From an uncultured Collinsella sp. (GTDB lineage Bacteria > Actinomycetota > Coriobacteriia > Coriobacteriales > Coriobacteriaceae): a stretch of 12,950 bases of DNA. The DNA lies in contig CAADVS010000058.1 in NCBI GenBank assembly GCA_900752545.1, forward strand, positions 1-12,950. The letters are read 5' to 3'. Of this stretch, positions 1 through 7,206 are shown piece by piece. Position numbers and translations under genes: made by a program. The notes below the pieces were generated by a model. It was given only the letters and a program-made list of their open reading frames with translations, made no database searches and was not told where the DNA came from. How positions within the stretch are numbered: position 1 is the first letter of the stretch; each line of letters begins with the position of its first letter.

Positions 1-1
1 C

Positions 2-3000
2 GCGGCTGCCGAGAAAGTTGCCGAGGCAGTTGCCGATGCCAAGAACGTGGCAGGGGAGACTTCCGTCGTCAGCGAGCCCGCCACCGCCGCTGAGCCCGTA
101 GCCGCCGCCCAGGCCCCCGAAGGCGCGATCTTCAACCCCGAGGCCGCCCGCGGCAACCTGCACCTGGGCATCGACGTGGGCTCCACCACCGTTAAGCTCG
201 CCGTGCTCAACGACGACAACCAGATCGTCTACGCCAAGTACCAGCGCCACCACACCGACGTCCGCGCTTGTGCCCGCGACCTGTTCGAGGGCGCTGCGAC
301 CGTGCTGCCGACGGCCCAGATGACCTGCGCCATTACCGGCTCGGGCGGCCTGCTGCTGTCCCAGTGGCTTGACCTGGAGTTTGTCCAGGAGGTCATCGCC
401 AGCAAGCGTGCCGTCGAGACCCTCATCCCGGCCACCGACGTCGCCATCGAGCTGGGCGGCGAGGACGCCAAGATCATCTACTTCGACAACGGCATCGAGC
501 AGCGCATGAACGGCACCTGCGCCGGCGGCACGGGCGCGTTCATCGACCAGATGGCAACCCTGCTGCACGCTGACGCCAGCGGCCTTAACGAACTCGCGGC
601 CAACGCCACCACCATCTATCCCATCGCTAGCCGCTGCGGTGTCTTTGCCAAGACCGACGTCCAGCCGCTGCTCAACGAGGGCGCCCGCCCCGAGGACGTG
701 GCCGCCTCCATCTTCCAGGCCGTCGTGACCCAGACCATCTCGGGCCTGGCGTGCGGCCGTCCCATCCGCGGCAACGTCGCCTTCCTGGGCGGCCCGCTGC
801 AGTATCTCTCCGAGCTGCGCCATCGCTTCTACCTCACGCTCAACCTGGACGAGGAGCACCGCATTGTGCCCCAAAACGCCCACCTGTTTGTGGCGAGCGG
901 CGCCGCCATGGCGCATGAGTCCAACAAGCTCAGCACGTTCCCGCAGCTCATCGAGGCTATCGATGCCCTGGGTGACACACAGGGTGCCGAGGTCGAGCGC
1001 CTGGATCCGCTCTTTGCCACCGACGAGGACTTCGCCGAGTTCAAAACCCGCCACGACCAGGAAGTCGTCCCCAAGGGCAAGCTCGACGGCTACACCGGCC
1101 GCGTGTTCATCGGCATCGACGCCGGCTCCACCACCATGAAGGCCGCGCTCGTGGGCGAGGACGGTCAGCTGCTGCACACCTGGTACGGCAACAACAACGG
1201 CGACATCCTTGGCACGGCCAAGGTCATCATGGCCGATTTCTACAACCACATCCCCGCCGGCTGCACCATCGGCCACGTGACAACTACGGGCTACGGCGAG
1301 GCGCTGCTCATCGAGGCGCTCAAGGCCGACTCCGGCGAGATCGAGACCGTTGCGCACCTGCGCGGCGCCAAGGCGTTCCTGCCCGGCGTCGAGTTTATTC
1401 TGGACATTGGCGGCCAGGACATGAAGTGCCTGCGCGTCAAGGACGGCGTTATCGAGCACATCATGCTCAACGAGGCCTGCTCGTCGGGTTGCGGTAGCTT
1501 TATCGAGAGCTTCGCCGTCTCTATGAACATGGACGTGCGCGCGTTTGCCGATGCCGCCATCCATGCCAAGGCCCCGGTCGACCTGGGCAGTCGCTGCACG
1601 GTCTTTATGAACTCGCGCGTCAAGCAGGCGCAAAAGGAAGGCGCCACGGTGGGCGACATTGCGGCCGGCCTGTCCTATTCCGTCATCAAGAATGCCCTGT
1701 TCAAAGTCATTAAGTTGCGCGATCCCAAGGAGATCGGCAGCCAGGTAATCGTTCAGGGCGGCACCTTTATGTCCGATGCCACGCTGCGCGCGTTTGAGCA
1801 GCTCACCGGCGTTCACGCCGTGCGCCCCGACATCGCCGGCTGCATGGGCGCCTATGGTGCGGCCCTGCTCGCCCGCGATCGCGCCGGCGCCGACGGCACT
1901 TCGACCATTCTTTCTGCCGAGGACATCGTGCACCTCACCGTGACGCAAAAACACGTCCGCTGCGGTCGTTGCTCCAACAACTGTCAGCTCACCGTCAACG
2001 ATTTTGGCGGCGGTAGGCGCTTCATTACCGGTAACCGCTGCGAGAAGGGTGCCGGCCACAAAAAGCAGAAGACCGAGGCCCCCAACCTCTTCAAAAAGAA
2101 AAACGAGCTGCTCTTTAACCGCGAGGTGCTGAGCCCCGACGAGGCCCCGCGCGGCACCGTCGGCATCCCGCGCGCACTCAACATGTACGAGAACTACCCC
2201 TTCTGGCACGCGTTCTTTACACGCCTGGGCTTTAGCGTGCAGCTGTCCGACCAGTCGAGCAAAAAGACCTACCAGGCGGGCATCGAGTCCATGCCGTCCG
2301 AGAGCGTGTGCTATCCGGCCAAGATGAGCCACGGCCACGTGATGAACCTTATCGACCGCGATGTCGACTTCATTTGGATGCCGTGCGTGCGCTGGGAGCG
2401 CAAGGAGGATCCGACGGCTGGCAACTGCTATAACTGCCCTATCGTCATGAGCTACCCCACGGCGTTGGCACTCAACATCGACGAGATCCGCGAGCAGAAC
2501 ATCGAGTTCCTGTACCCATTTGTGCCCTATCACGATAAGACCGAGCTCAAGCGTCGTCTGTACCAGGTGCTCGCCGTCGACCGTGTGGCCGATGCGCAAG
2601 CCGGTCGCGGTCGCGTGCGCGGTCCCAAGATCACGCGCTCCGAGGTCGATGCCGCCGTCAACGCTGCCTTTGAGGCCGACGCGCGCTTCCACGAGGACAT
2701 CCAGACCATGGGCGAGGAGGCCCTTAAGTGGGTCGAGGACCACGGCGGCCACGGCATTGTGCTCGCCGGTCGTCCCTACCATAACGACCCCGAGATCAAC
2801 CATGCCCTGCCCGAGCTTATCTCGAGCTTTGGCTTTGCGGTCTTTACCGAGGATTCGCTCGCGCATCTCGTGAAGCCCGAGCGCCCGATTCGCGTCGTCG
2901 ACCAGTGGATGTACCACAGCCGCCTATACGCCGTCGCCCGTTTTGTGACGATGCGCAACGATCTGGACCTGATTCAGCTCAACTCTTTCGGCTGCGGCCT

Positions 3001-4687
3001 CGATGCCCTGACCACCGATCAGGTGCAGGAGATTCTGGAAGCCAGCGGCAAGATCTATACCGTGCTCAAGATCGACGAGGTATCCAACCTGGGCGCCGCG
3101 CGCATCCGCATTCGCTCGCTCATGGCCGCGCTCAAGGACCAGGAGGCCGAGCGCCTGGCAGAGGCCATGGCCGCGGGCGAGGCCTACGAGCAGGGCGATG
3201 CCGCGCCGGTGGCGCCCTCCACGGACGCTCCCGCGTTCGCGAGCCGCAAGTATACGTTCGAGGCGCAGCGCGAGAGTGCCTCGACCGCATGGCCCAAGGT
3301 ACCCTTTACCGAGCAGATGCGCGAGGAGGGCTACACCATCCTGTGCCCGCAGATGGCGCCGATCCACTTTGACCTGGTCAAAGAGGTGTTCCGCGGTGCC
3401 GGCTACAACTTGGAGCTGCTGCCCTCGACCGACCATGACGCCGTCGAGGCGGGCCTGCGCTACGTGAACAATGACATCTGCTATCCGTCGATTCTGGTGA
3501 CGGGTCAGATTATGGAGGCCATCGAGAGCGGTCGGTACGATCTGTCCAAGACGGCTGTGGTCATCAGCCAGACCGGCGGCGGCTGCCGTGCCACCAACTA
3601 CATCGCACTCATCCGCAAGGCCCTGCGCGAGAGCGGCCACCCCGAGATTCCGGTGATCTCGCTTTCGGCCGTGGCGCTCGGCGAGGACAACCCCGGCTTT
3701 AAGGTTACGCCGGCGCTGCTTAAGCAGGCAGTCTACGCGGTGCTCTTTGGCGACGTGATGATGCAGATGCTCTACCGCTGCCGCCCGTACGAGGCCACGC
3801 CCGGTGCCGCCAACGCACTCTATGAGGAGTACATGGCGCGCGCCCGCAAGCTGGCGCCTAAGTTTAACCGCCACAACTACACCAAGCTGTGCCGCGAGGC
3901 CATCCGCGCGTTCGACACCATGCCGCTCGTGGGCGAGGGCACCAAGCCGCGCGTGGGCGTGGTTGGCGAGATCCTGGTCAAGTTCCATCCCACAGCCAAC
4001 AACCACGTGGTCGATGTTATCGAGCGCGAGGGCTGCGAGGCAGTGGTGCCGGGCCTGCTCGACTTCTTCCTGTACTCCATGAGCAACGCCGAGCTGCAGA
4101 AGGACGAGCTGGGAAGCTCTGCTACCACGCGCGCTGGCATGCAGGCGCTCATCAAGCTCGTGGACTGGATGCGTACGCCGGTGGAGGAGATGCTCGAAAA
4201 GTCCCGCCGCTTTGAGGCTCCCGAGCGCATCGGCACCATGGCCGACAAGGCCCGCACGGTGCTTTCTGTGTGCAACAACATGGGCGAGGGCTGGCTGCTC
4301 ACGGCCGAGATGCTCGACCTGATCGACCACGGTGCGCCCAACATCATCTGCACGCAGCCCTTCGCGTGCCTGCCCAACCACGTGGTGGGCAAGGCCGTGA
4401 TCAAGGAGCTGCGCCGTCAGCACCCCGAGAGCAACATCGTTGCAGTGGACTACGACCCCGGTGCGTCTGAGGTCAACCAGCTCAACCGTATTAAGCTCAT
4501 GATCAGCGTGGCAAAGGAGAACATGCGCGCTGGCAAGGGCTTTAAGCTCGAGAAGGTGGCGCCGCTCGCGATGGACGAGGTCACCGGCCAGATGCGTGCC
4601 CACGACGGCTGTGTGAGCTGCGGGCCGGCCAGCGAGGAAGCCGTTGCATCGGTCGCCAAGCGCCTGGGACATGGCATTAAGAAGTAA
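2..4687 (+). CDS. Acyl-CoA dehydratase activase-related fusion protein (tandem BcrAD/BadFG ATPase + DUF2229 + HgdB-like), 5' partial
   Basis: This is a large cytoplasmic iron-sulfur protein of the 2-hydroxyacyl-CoA dehydratase activase ('archerase') superfamily. Such activases use ATP to push a low-potential electron into a radical dehydratase or reductase; the substrate of this fused type is not known. Numbering from the GTG at 47, the first ASKHA half has GIDVGSTTVK at 41-50, Cys158 and Cys197. The second has GIDAGSTTMK at 356, Cys478 and Cys517. A cysteine cluster follows (C639, C642, C646, C665). A COG3580/DUF2229-like domain spans about 705-1030 (C755, C780, C794, C797, C983). A COG3581/HgdB-like domain runs from about 1095 to the end (C1145, C1180, C1435, C1441) and closes with a CxxC at 1522-1525. 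The frame is open to the left edge, and the GTG at 47 has no ribosome site, so the true start is probably outside the window after an Ala/Glu-rich extension. Family assignment is firm; the reaction is unknown. Confidence 0.9.
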   Translation, partial: AAAEKVAEAVADAKNVAGETSVVSEPATAAEPVAAAQAPEGAIFNPEAARGNLHLGIDVGSTTVKLAVLNDDNQIVYAKYQRHHTDVRACARDLFEGAATVLPTAQMTCAITGSGGLLLSQWLDLEFVQEVIASKRAVETLIPATDVAIELGGEDAKIIYFDNGIEQRMNGTCAGGTGAFIDQMATLLHADASGLNELAANATTIYPIASRCGVFAKTDVQPLLNEGARPEDVAASIFQAVVTQTISGLACGRPIRGNVAFLGGPLQYLSELRHRFYLTLNLDEEHRIVPQNAHLFVASGAAMAHESNKLSTFPQLIEAIDALGDTQGAEVERLDPLFATDEDFAEFKTRHDQEVVPKGKLDGYTGRVFIGIDAGSTTMKAALVGEDGQLLHTWYGNNNGDILGTAKVIMADFYNHIPAGCTIGHVTTTGYGEALLIEALKADSGEIETVAHLRGAKAFLPGVEFILDIGGQDMKCLRVKDGVIEHIMLNEACSSGCGSFIESFAVSMNMDVRAFADAAIHAKAPVDLGSRCTVFMNSRVKQAQKEGATVGDIAAGLSYSVIKNALFKVIKLRDPKEIGSQVIVQGGTFMSDATLRAFEQLTGVHAVRPDIAGCMGAYGAALLARDRAGADGTSTILSAEDIVHLTVTQKHVRCGRCSNNCQLTVNDFGGGRRFITGNRCEKGAGHKKQKTEAPNLFKKKNELLFNREVLSPDEAPRGTVGIPRALNMYENYPFWHAFFTRLGFSVQLSDQSSKKTYQAGIESMPSESVCYPAKMSHGHVMNLIDRDVDFIWMPCVRWERKEDPTAGNCYNCPIVMSYPTALALNIDEIREQNIEFLYPFVPYHDKTELKRRLYQVLAVDRVADAQAGRGRVRGPKITRSEVDAAVNAAFEADARFHEDIQTMGEEALKWVEDHGGHGIVLAGRPYHNDPEINHALPELISSFGFAVFTEDSLAHLVKPERPIRVVDQWMYHSRLYAVARFVTMRNDLDLIQLNSFGCGLDALTTDQVQEILEASGKIYTVLKIDEVSNLGAARIRIRSLMAALKDQEAERLAEAMAAGEAYEQGDAAPVAPSTDAPAFASRKYTFEAQRESASTAWPKVPFTEQMREEGYTILCPQMAPIHFDLVKEVFRGAGYNLELLPSTDHDAVEAGLRYVNNDICYPSILVTGQIMEAIESGRYDLSKTAVVISQTGGGCRATNYIALIRKALRESGHPEIPVISLSAVALGEDNPGFKVTPALLKQAVYAVLFGDVMMQMLYRCRPYEATPGAANALYEEYMARARKLAPKFNRHNYTKLCREAIRAFDTMPLVGEGTKPRVGVVGEILVKFHPTANNHVVDVIEREGCEAVVPGLLDFFLYSMSNAELQKDELGSSATTRAGMQALIKLVDWMRTPVEEMLEKSRRFEAPERIGTMADKARTVLSVCNNMGEGWLLTAEMLDLIDHGAPNIICTQPFACLPNHVVGKAVIKELRRQHPESNIVAVDYDPGASEVNQLNRIKLMISVAKENMRAGKGFKLEKVAPLAMDEVTGQMRAHDGCVSCGPASEEAVASVAKRLGHGIKK

Positions 4688-4718
4688 CTGGCCTGCTATG
4701 GGCTAGATATGAGGCAAG

Positions 4719-4752
4719 CGGGTGGTAGCTGTAGTGGCTGCCACCCGTTTTT
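4719..4752 (+). terminator. Rho-independent terminator of the activase fusion gene
   Basis: An 11-bp stem (CGGGTGGTAGC at 4719-4729 against GCTGCCACCCG at 4737-4747, one G-T wobble) encloses a 7-base loop and is followed directly by five T (4748-4752). It lies 31 bases after the stop codon at 4687, as expected for termination of the upstream gene. Confidence 0.9.
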
Positions 4753-4772
4753 GTTGGACATATGTTGCGCAA

Positions 4773-4993
4773 ATGACCTTGCTACGGCCTTCCGTGGGCT
4801 TGTCCGATTTTTGGGCAGGTTCGGGCTTTGAGGACAAGCTGCTGCAAGCCCAGGGTGATTTTTCGCTCAACGCGGGCCAGCACAGCGTGACGTATCTGCC
4901 AAACGACGAGACGACCGCTACGGTCTGCCCATCACCACCTACGAGATGGAAGCCGAAAAGCACATCTACCGCGTGTACAAGTACGAGCTGTAG
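4773..4993 (+). pseudogene. Possible frameshifted remnant of an unidentified gene
   Basis: Between the terminator and the next gene, two short stretches read like real protein but lie in different frames. From about 4773 to 4915 one frame gives FWAGSGFEDKLLQAQGDFSL and then a run ending in YLPNDE. From about 4915 the frame starting one base earlier gives YGLPITTYEMEAEKHIYRVY and reaches a TAG at 4991-4993, with codon choice typical of the neighbours. The shift is what a single-base deletion near 4905-4915 would produce. I see no ribosome site before the ATG at 4773 and do not recognise the family. The alternative is non-coding intergenic DNA that looks coding by chance. Confidence 0.35.
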
Positions 4994-5095
4994 GGCCGCG
5001 CTTAGGTTTGACCAATGGAGTATGAAAACACGCCGTTCGCCGATGCCCCCTCCGCGAGTGGCAGCCATATGGTTTGATGTCAGAAACATATAGTT

Positions 5096-5115
5096 GTCGC
5101 CAGCCTGCTGGCGAC
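5096..5115. repeat. 20-bp inverted repeat (dyad)
   Basis: GTCGCCAGC (5096-5104) and GCTGGCGAC (5107-5115) are perfect reverse complements separated by two bases. No T-run follows on either side, so it does not look like a terminator. It lies about 70 bp before the ATG at 5184 and could be an operator or an mRNA leader hairpin of that gene. Confidence 0.5.
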
Positions 5116-5183
5116 GTTCCCCCTGATATCGGAGGTTCCAGGTATGTTTCGCGCTCCGTTAAACAACTATCGGTTGGGCTAAC

Positions 5184-5633
5184 ATGGGCCGCCGTGCTAT
5201 TTCGATAACCCTTGCAGTGGTCTGCCTGGCTGTGCTCCTGGGCGCTACAGGGCTGTTTGCTATAAGCCGAGAAACGTCCTATATGCAGGAGTGCGCTTCC
5301 GAAGGGTTTGCCATTGACGGTTACTATCGGGACGACAAGACGAGTCTGGAAACCCTGGCCTTTCTTGAAGAGGATAACCATCGGTGGCAACTGGTCGACA
5401 AAGACGGCAGCTGCGTTGACGGGCAGTTTAAGCGTACGGACGATCCCAATATCCTGGTATTAAAGAAGGAAAACGGCGAAGAGTTCGGCACGGTTCACGT
5501 TGCATATATATCGCGCCGACGCAATCAAGGGCAGATTTACCTAATTAGAAATACTAAGGTGACCCGATTTTATCTTGTGAGCACCGATCCGGCGTTTACG
5601 GTGGAGTCTGGCGAGGTCGATTCGGACAGTTGA
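5184..5633 (+). CDS. Hypothetical membrane-anchored or secreted protein, 149 aa
   Basis: I do not recognise the family. The N-terminus (MGRRAIS) is followed by one hydrophobic segment at about residues 6-27, then a soluble, mostly beta-like domain. This is consistent with a single N-terminal membrane anchor or an uncleaved signal, leaving about 120 residues outside the cell. There is no lipobox. Two cysteines (C37, C67) lie in the predicted outer part and could form a disulfide. The ATG at 5184 is chosen because an in-frame stop lies at 5160-5162 and no other usual start falls between; the ribosome site (GGTTGGG, 5172-5178) is weak. GC falls in the 3' half: I count 37% over 5521-5580. The gene sits alone between a dyad and a hairpin shared with the converging DUF389 gene. 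Confidence 0.7.
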   Translation: MGRRAISITLAVVCLAVLLGATGLFAISRETSYMQECASEGFAIDGYYRDDKTSLETLAFLEEDNHRWQLVDKDGSCVDGQFKRTDDPNILVLKKENGEEFGTVHVAYISRRRNQGQIYLIRNTKVTRFYLVSTDPAFTVESGEVDSDS

Positions 5634-5644
5634 TTCACGGCAAT

Positions 5645-5684
5645 AAAAAAGCGAGCGGGGCGCGGGTGTGAACTGCACCCCGCT
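5645..5684 (-). terminator. Rho-independent terminator of the DUF389 gene
   Basis: On the minus strand AGCGGGGTGC (from 5684) pairs with GCGCCCCGCT (5663-5654), with one mismatch in 10 pairs. It is followed two codons on by six T (5650-5645). On the plus strand the same hairpin is followed only by ATTTGC, so it mainly serves the minus gene but may partly stop readthrough from 5184-5633. Confidence 0.75.
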
Positions 5685-5759
5685 ATTTGCTCGTGTCCGT
5701 ATCGCACCTGCGCCTCGTCGTAACTTGCGTCCGTGCGAGCATTCATCCCGCGCTCTGCA

Positions 5760-6899
5760 TCACTTCACATCGAACTCCACGCGATCGAGTTCAGGCACGT
5801 TGAGGTCGATGAGCTTGCGGGCGACGTGGCGGTCGTGTGCCCCAAGCGCCTCGCCTGTCGTCACATGGGCGACAATCTCACGCTCGACGACGCCCTCCTC
5901 CTCGCCTTCGGTAGCCGAGGTCTCGACGGCGACGGTGTAATCCTTAAAGCCCGGCAGCACCGCGGCAAGTTCGCGCGTAGTTTCGGTGACACCGTAGCCG
6001 TCCTGCACGCCGGTCTGCGCCGAGCCAATAGACCCCGCCGTCATAACGATGCAGGGGATGGCAAAGACTACCGTACCCACAATGATGCGGCGGCGCACCT
6101 TGCGCGATAGCTCGTCGACCTCGGCATCTTCTTCGGCGGTTACAATGCCGTCGCCGTTGAGGTCGCGCTTGAGCGGCACGCGCAAGATAAGTAATACGGC
6201 TTCGGCCGCGAGTGCGATAAAGACCACGTTGATGCCAAACTCGTAAAGCGCCGAGAGAAACAGCGACCCGCTTGCGATGGCGATGCCATAGCCCGCCGCG
6301 CACAGAGGCGGCATGAGCGCGGTCGCCACGGCCACGCCGGCGATGAGCGTGGCGGGTTCCTGGTCGCGCGAGTTGCCCAGCCCGCCTGCAAAGCCGCCTG
6401 CGAGTGCGACGGTAAGGTCCCAGACGGTGGGTGTAGAGTTGTCGATGATGGCGGCCGTGGTGGTGCCAAGGGGCGAGAGCTTAAAGTACAGCGTGGACGT
6501 GACCAGGCAAAAGGCCATCTGCAGCGCAAGGCTGGCGACGGCCTCGACGGTAATCTCGCGGTCGAGCGTGGCGATGCCGTATGCCATGGCAAGGACCGAG
6601 CCCATGAGCGGGCAGATGAGCATGGCGCCCACGATGGCGATGTCCGAATCGATATCGAGGCCGATGCTCGCGATCAGCATGGCGATGATGAGGATGCATA
6701 GGTGGGAGCCAGTCAGACGCGCCCCGTTTACAAAACGCTTGCGGATCACGTGATAGGGCGCGCGTCCCTCGCGAATGTTGAACGCGCGCTTTAAAAAGCG
6801 ACCAGCCTGCTCGGCAGCCTCACTATGAGCAGGGCGGATGCCGTGGCGCCGGTGATGGCGTTCGCGTAGTCGCTTGATCTGTTGTTTGTCGAGTTCCAT
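5760..6899 (-). CDS. DUF389 family integral membrane protein with an EF-hand loop, 379 aa
   Basis: The family is recognised from the hydrophobic core SHLCILIIAMLIASIGLDID then IVGAMLICPLMG, which is the DUF389 signature. Biochemical function of the family is not established. The N-terminal 60 residues are basic and probably cytoplasmic. I estimate seven membrane segments at about 67-81, 86-108, 119-138, 161-176, 183-205, 213-240 and 271-291, then an acidic soluble tail at 295-379. Between the last two segments, DLNGDGIVTAEE (residues 246-257) is a perfect 12-residue EF-hand calcium loop, with D1, N3, D5, G6, T9 and E12 in place. The start is the ATG at 6899, because GAGGTGG lies just before it. 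The open frame extends 49 codons further upstream without a ribosome site and with un-protein-like composition. It is monocistronic and divergent from the surface-protein gene. Confidence 0.9.
   Translation of the reverse strand: MELDKQQIKRLRERHHRRHGIRPAHSEAAEQAGRFLKRAFNIREGRAPYHVIRKRFVNGARLTGSHLCILIIAMLIASIGLDIDSDIAIVGAMLICPLMGSVLAMAYGIATLDREITVEAVASLALQMAFCLVTSTLYFKLSPLGTTTAAIIDNSTPTVWDLTVALAGGFAGGLGNSRDQEPATLIAGVAVATALMPPLCAAGYGIAIASGSLFLSALYEFGINVVFIALAAEAVLLILRVPLKRDLNGDGIVTAEEDAEVDELSRKVRRRIIVGTVVFAIPCIVMTAGSIGSAQTGVQDGYGVTETTRELAAVLPGFKDYTVAVETSATEGEEEGVVEREIVAHVTTGEALGAHDRHVARKLIDLNVPELDRVEFDVK
6129..6164 (-). other. EF-hand calcium-binding loop within the DUF389 protein
   Basis: Codons at 6164 down to 6129 encode DLNGDGIVTAEE, matching the canonical loop D-x-N-x-D-G-x-x-T-x-x-E. 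It lies in a hydrophilic segment between two predicted membrane helices. Calcium binding is inferred from the motif only. Confidence 0.75.
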
Positions 6900-6901
6900 G
6901 T

Positions 6902-6908
6902 CCACCTC
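6902..6908 (-). promoter_or_regulatory. Ribosome binding site that fixes the DUF389 start
   Basis: GAGGTGG on the minus strand, with its GAGG core five bases before the ATG at 6899, supports translation from 6899 instead of the longer open frame beginning at 7046. Confidence 0.75.
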
Positions 6909-7129
6909 GTTCCAGCGCGGTCCGCGCAACGCGCCCGTTGTCCTAACTCTACACCGTGGCGGGCGGGGTGTCTGTTGGATGCGGAATCCGATGGGGCAGA
7001 TGACGCGGGGGCAAATGCAAATCATAGGCTCAATTCGATCCCGCAAGAATATGATGCACCAGCTCCTACATATGTGACGAAATTGTGAAGCACGAGAGCG
7101 TGAATTTCAAAAAATACGCTGGTCGCCAA

Positions 7130-7141
7130 TGTTGCGCAACA
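7130..7141. repeat. 12-bp palindrome TGTTGCGCAACA upstream of the surface-protein gene
   Basis: TGTTGC and GCAACA form a perfect dyad 66 bases before the ATG at 7207, within the AT-rich promoter zone. The core ATGTTGCGCAA also occurs at 4762-4772, after the first terminator. A regulator site is possible; chance is not excluded. Confidence 0.4.
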
Positions 7142-7152
7142 GAATTCAAAAA

Positions 7153-7180
7153 TCGACAGCTACCGTTTGATACGTATGGA
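7153..7180 (+). promoter_or_regulatory. Weak promoter candidate for the surface-protein gene
   Basis: TCGACA (7153-7158) differs from TTGACA by one base. It is followed 16 bases later by TATGGA (7175-7180), a poor -10 match. Transcription would start near 7187, giving a leader of about 20 bases ending in the strong ribosome site. Confidence 0.25.
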
Positions 7181-7206
7181 TACATCCGTGTCAAAGGGAG
7201 AAAGCC

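Larger units (their letters stand above)
6900..7206. other. Divergent intergenic region, 307 bp
   Basis: This stretch separates the minus-strand DUF389 gene from the plus-strand surface-protein gene and must carry promoters for both. The right half (about 7010-7190) is AT-rich compared with its surroundings. I can point to a 12-bp palindrome and one weak promoter candidate. I see no gene or RNA gene in it. Confidence 0.6.

Noticed and set aside
2924..4672. 582-codon open frame on the minus strand
   Set aside because: It is antisense to the clearly recognised activase fusion gene. High GC at third positions removes stops from the opposite frame; the translation is His/Leu/Ala/Val-rich with no recognisable domain and there is no ribosome site.
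4722..5093. Single intact 123-codon gene on the plus strand
   Set aside because: Its GTG start lies inside the terminator stem, and its second half has rare codons while a shifted frame reads naturally, so a frameshifted remnant fits better.
5645..5684. Strong terminator for the plus-strand 149-aa gene
   Set aside because: On the plus strand the stem is followed by ATTTGC, not a T-run; the six-base run of A upstream makes it a good terminator only for the minus-strand gene.
6900..7046. N-terminal extension of the DUF389 protein to an ATG at 7046
   Set aside because: The added 49 residues are Arg/Pro/Cys-rich and unlike the family. No ribosome site lies before 7046, while a good one precedes the ATG at 6899.
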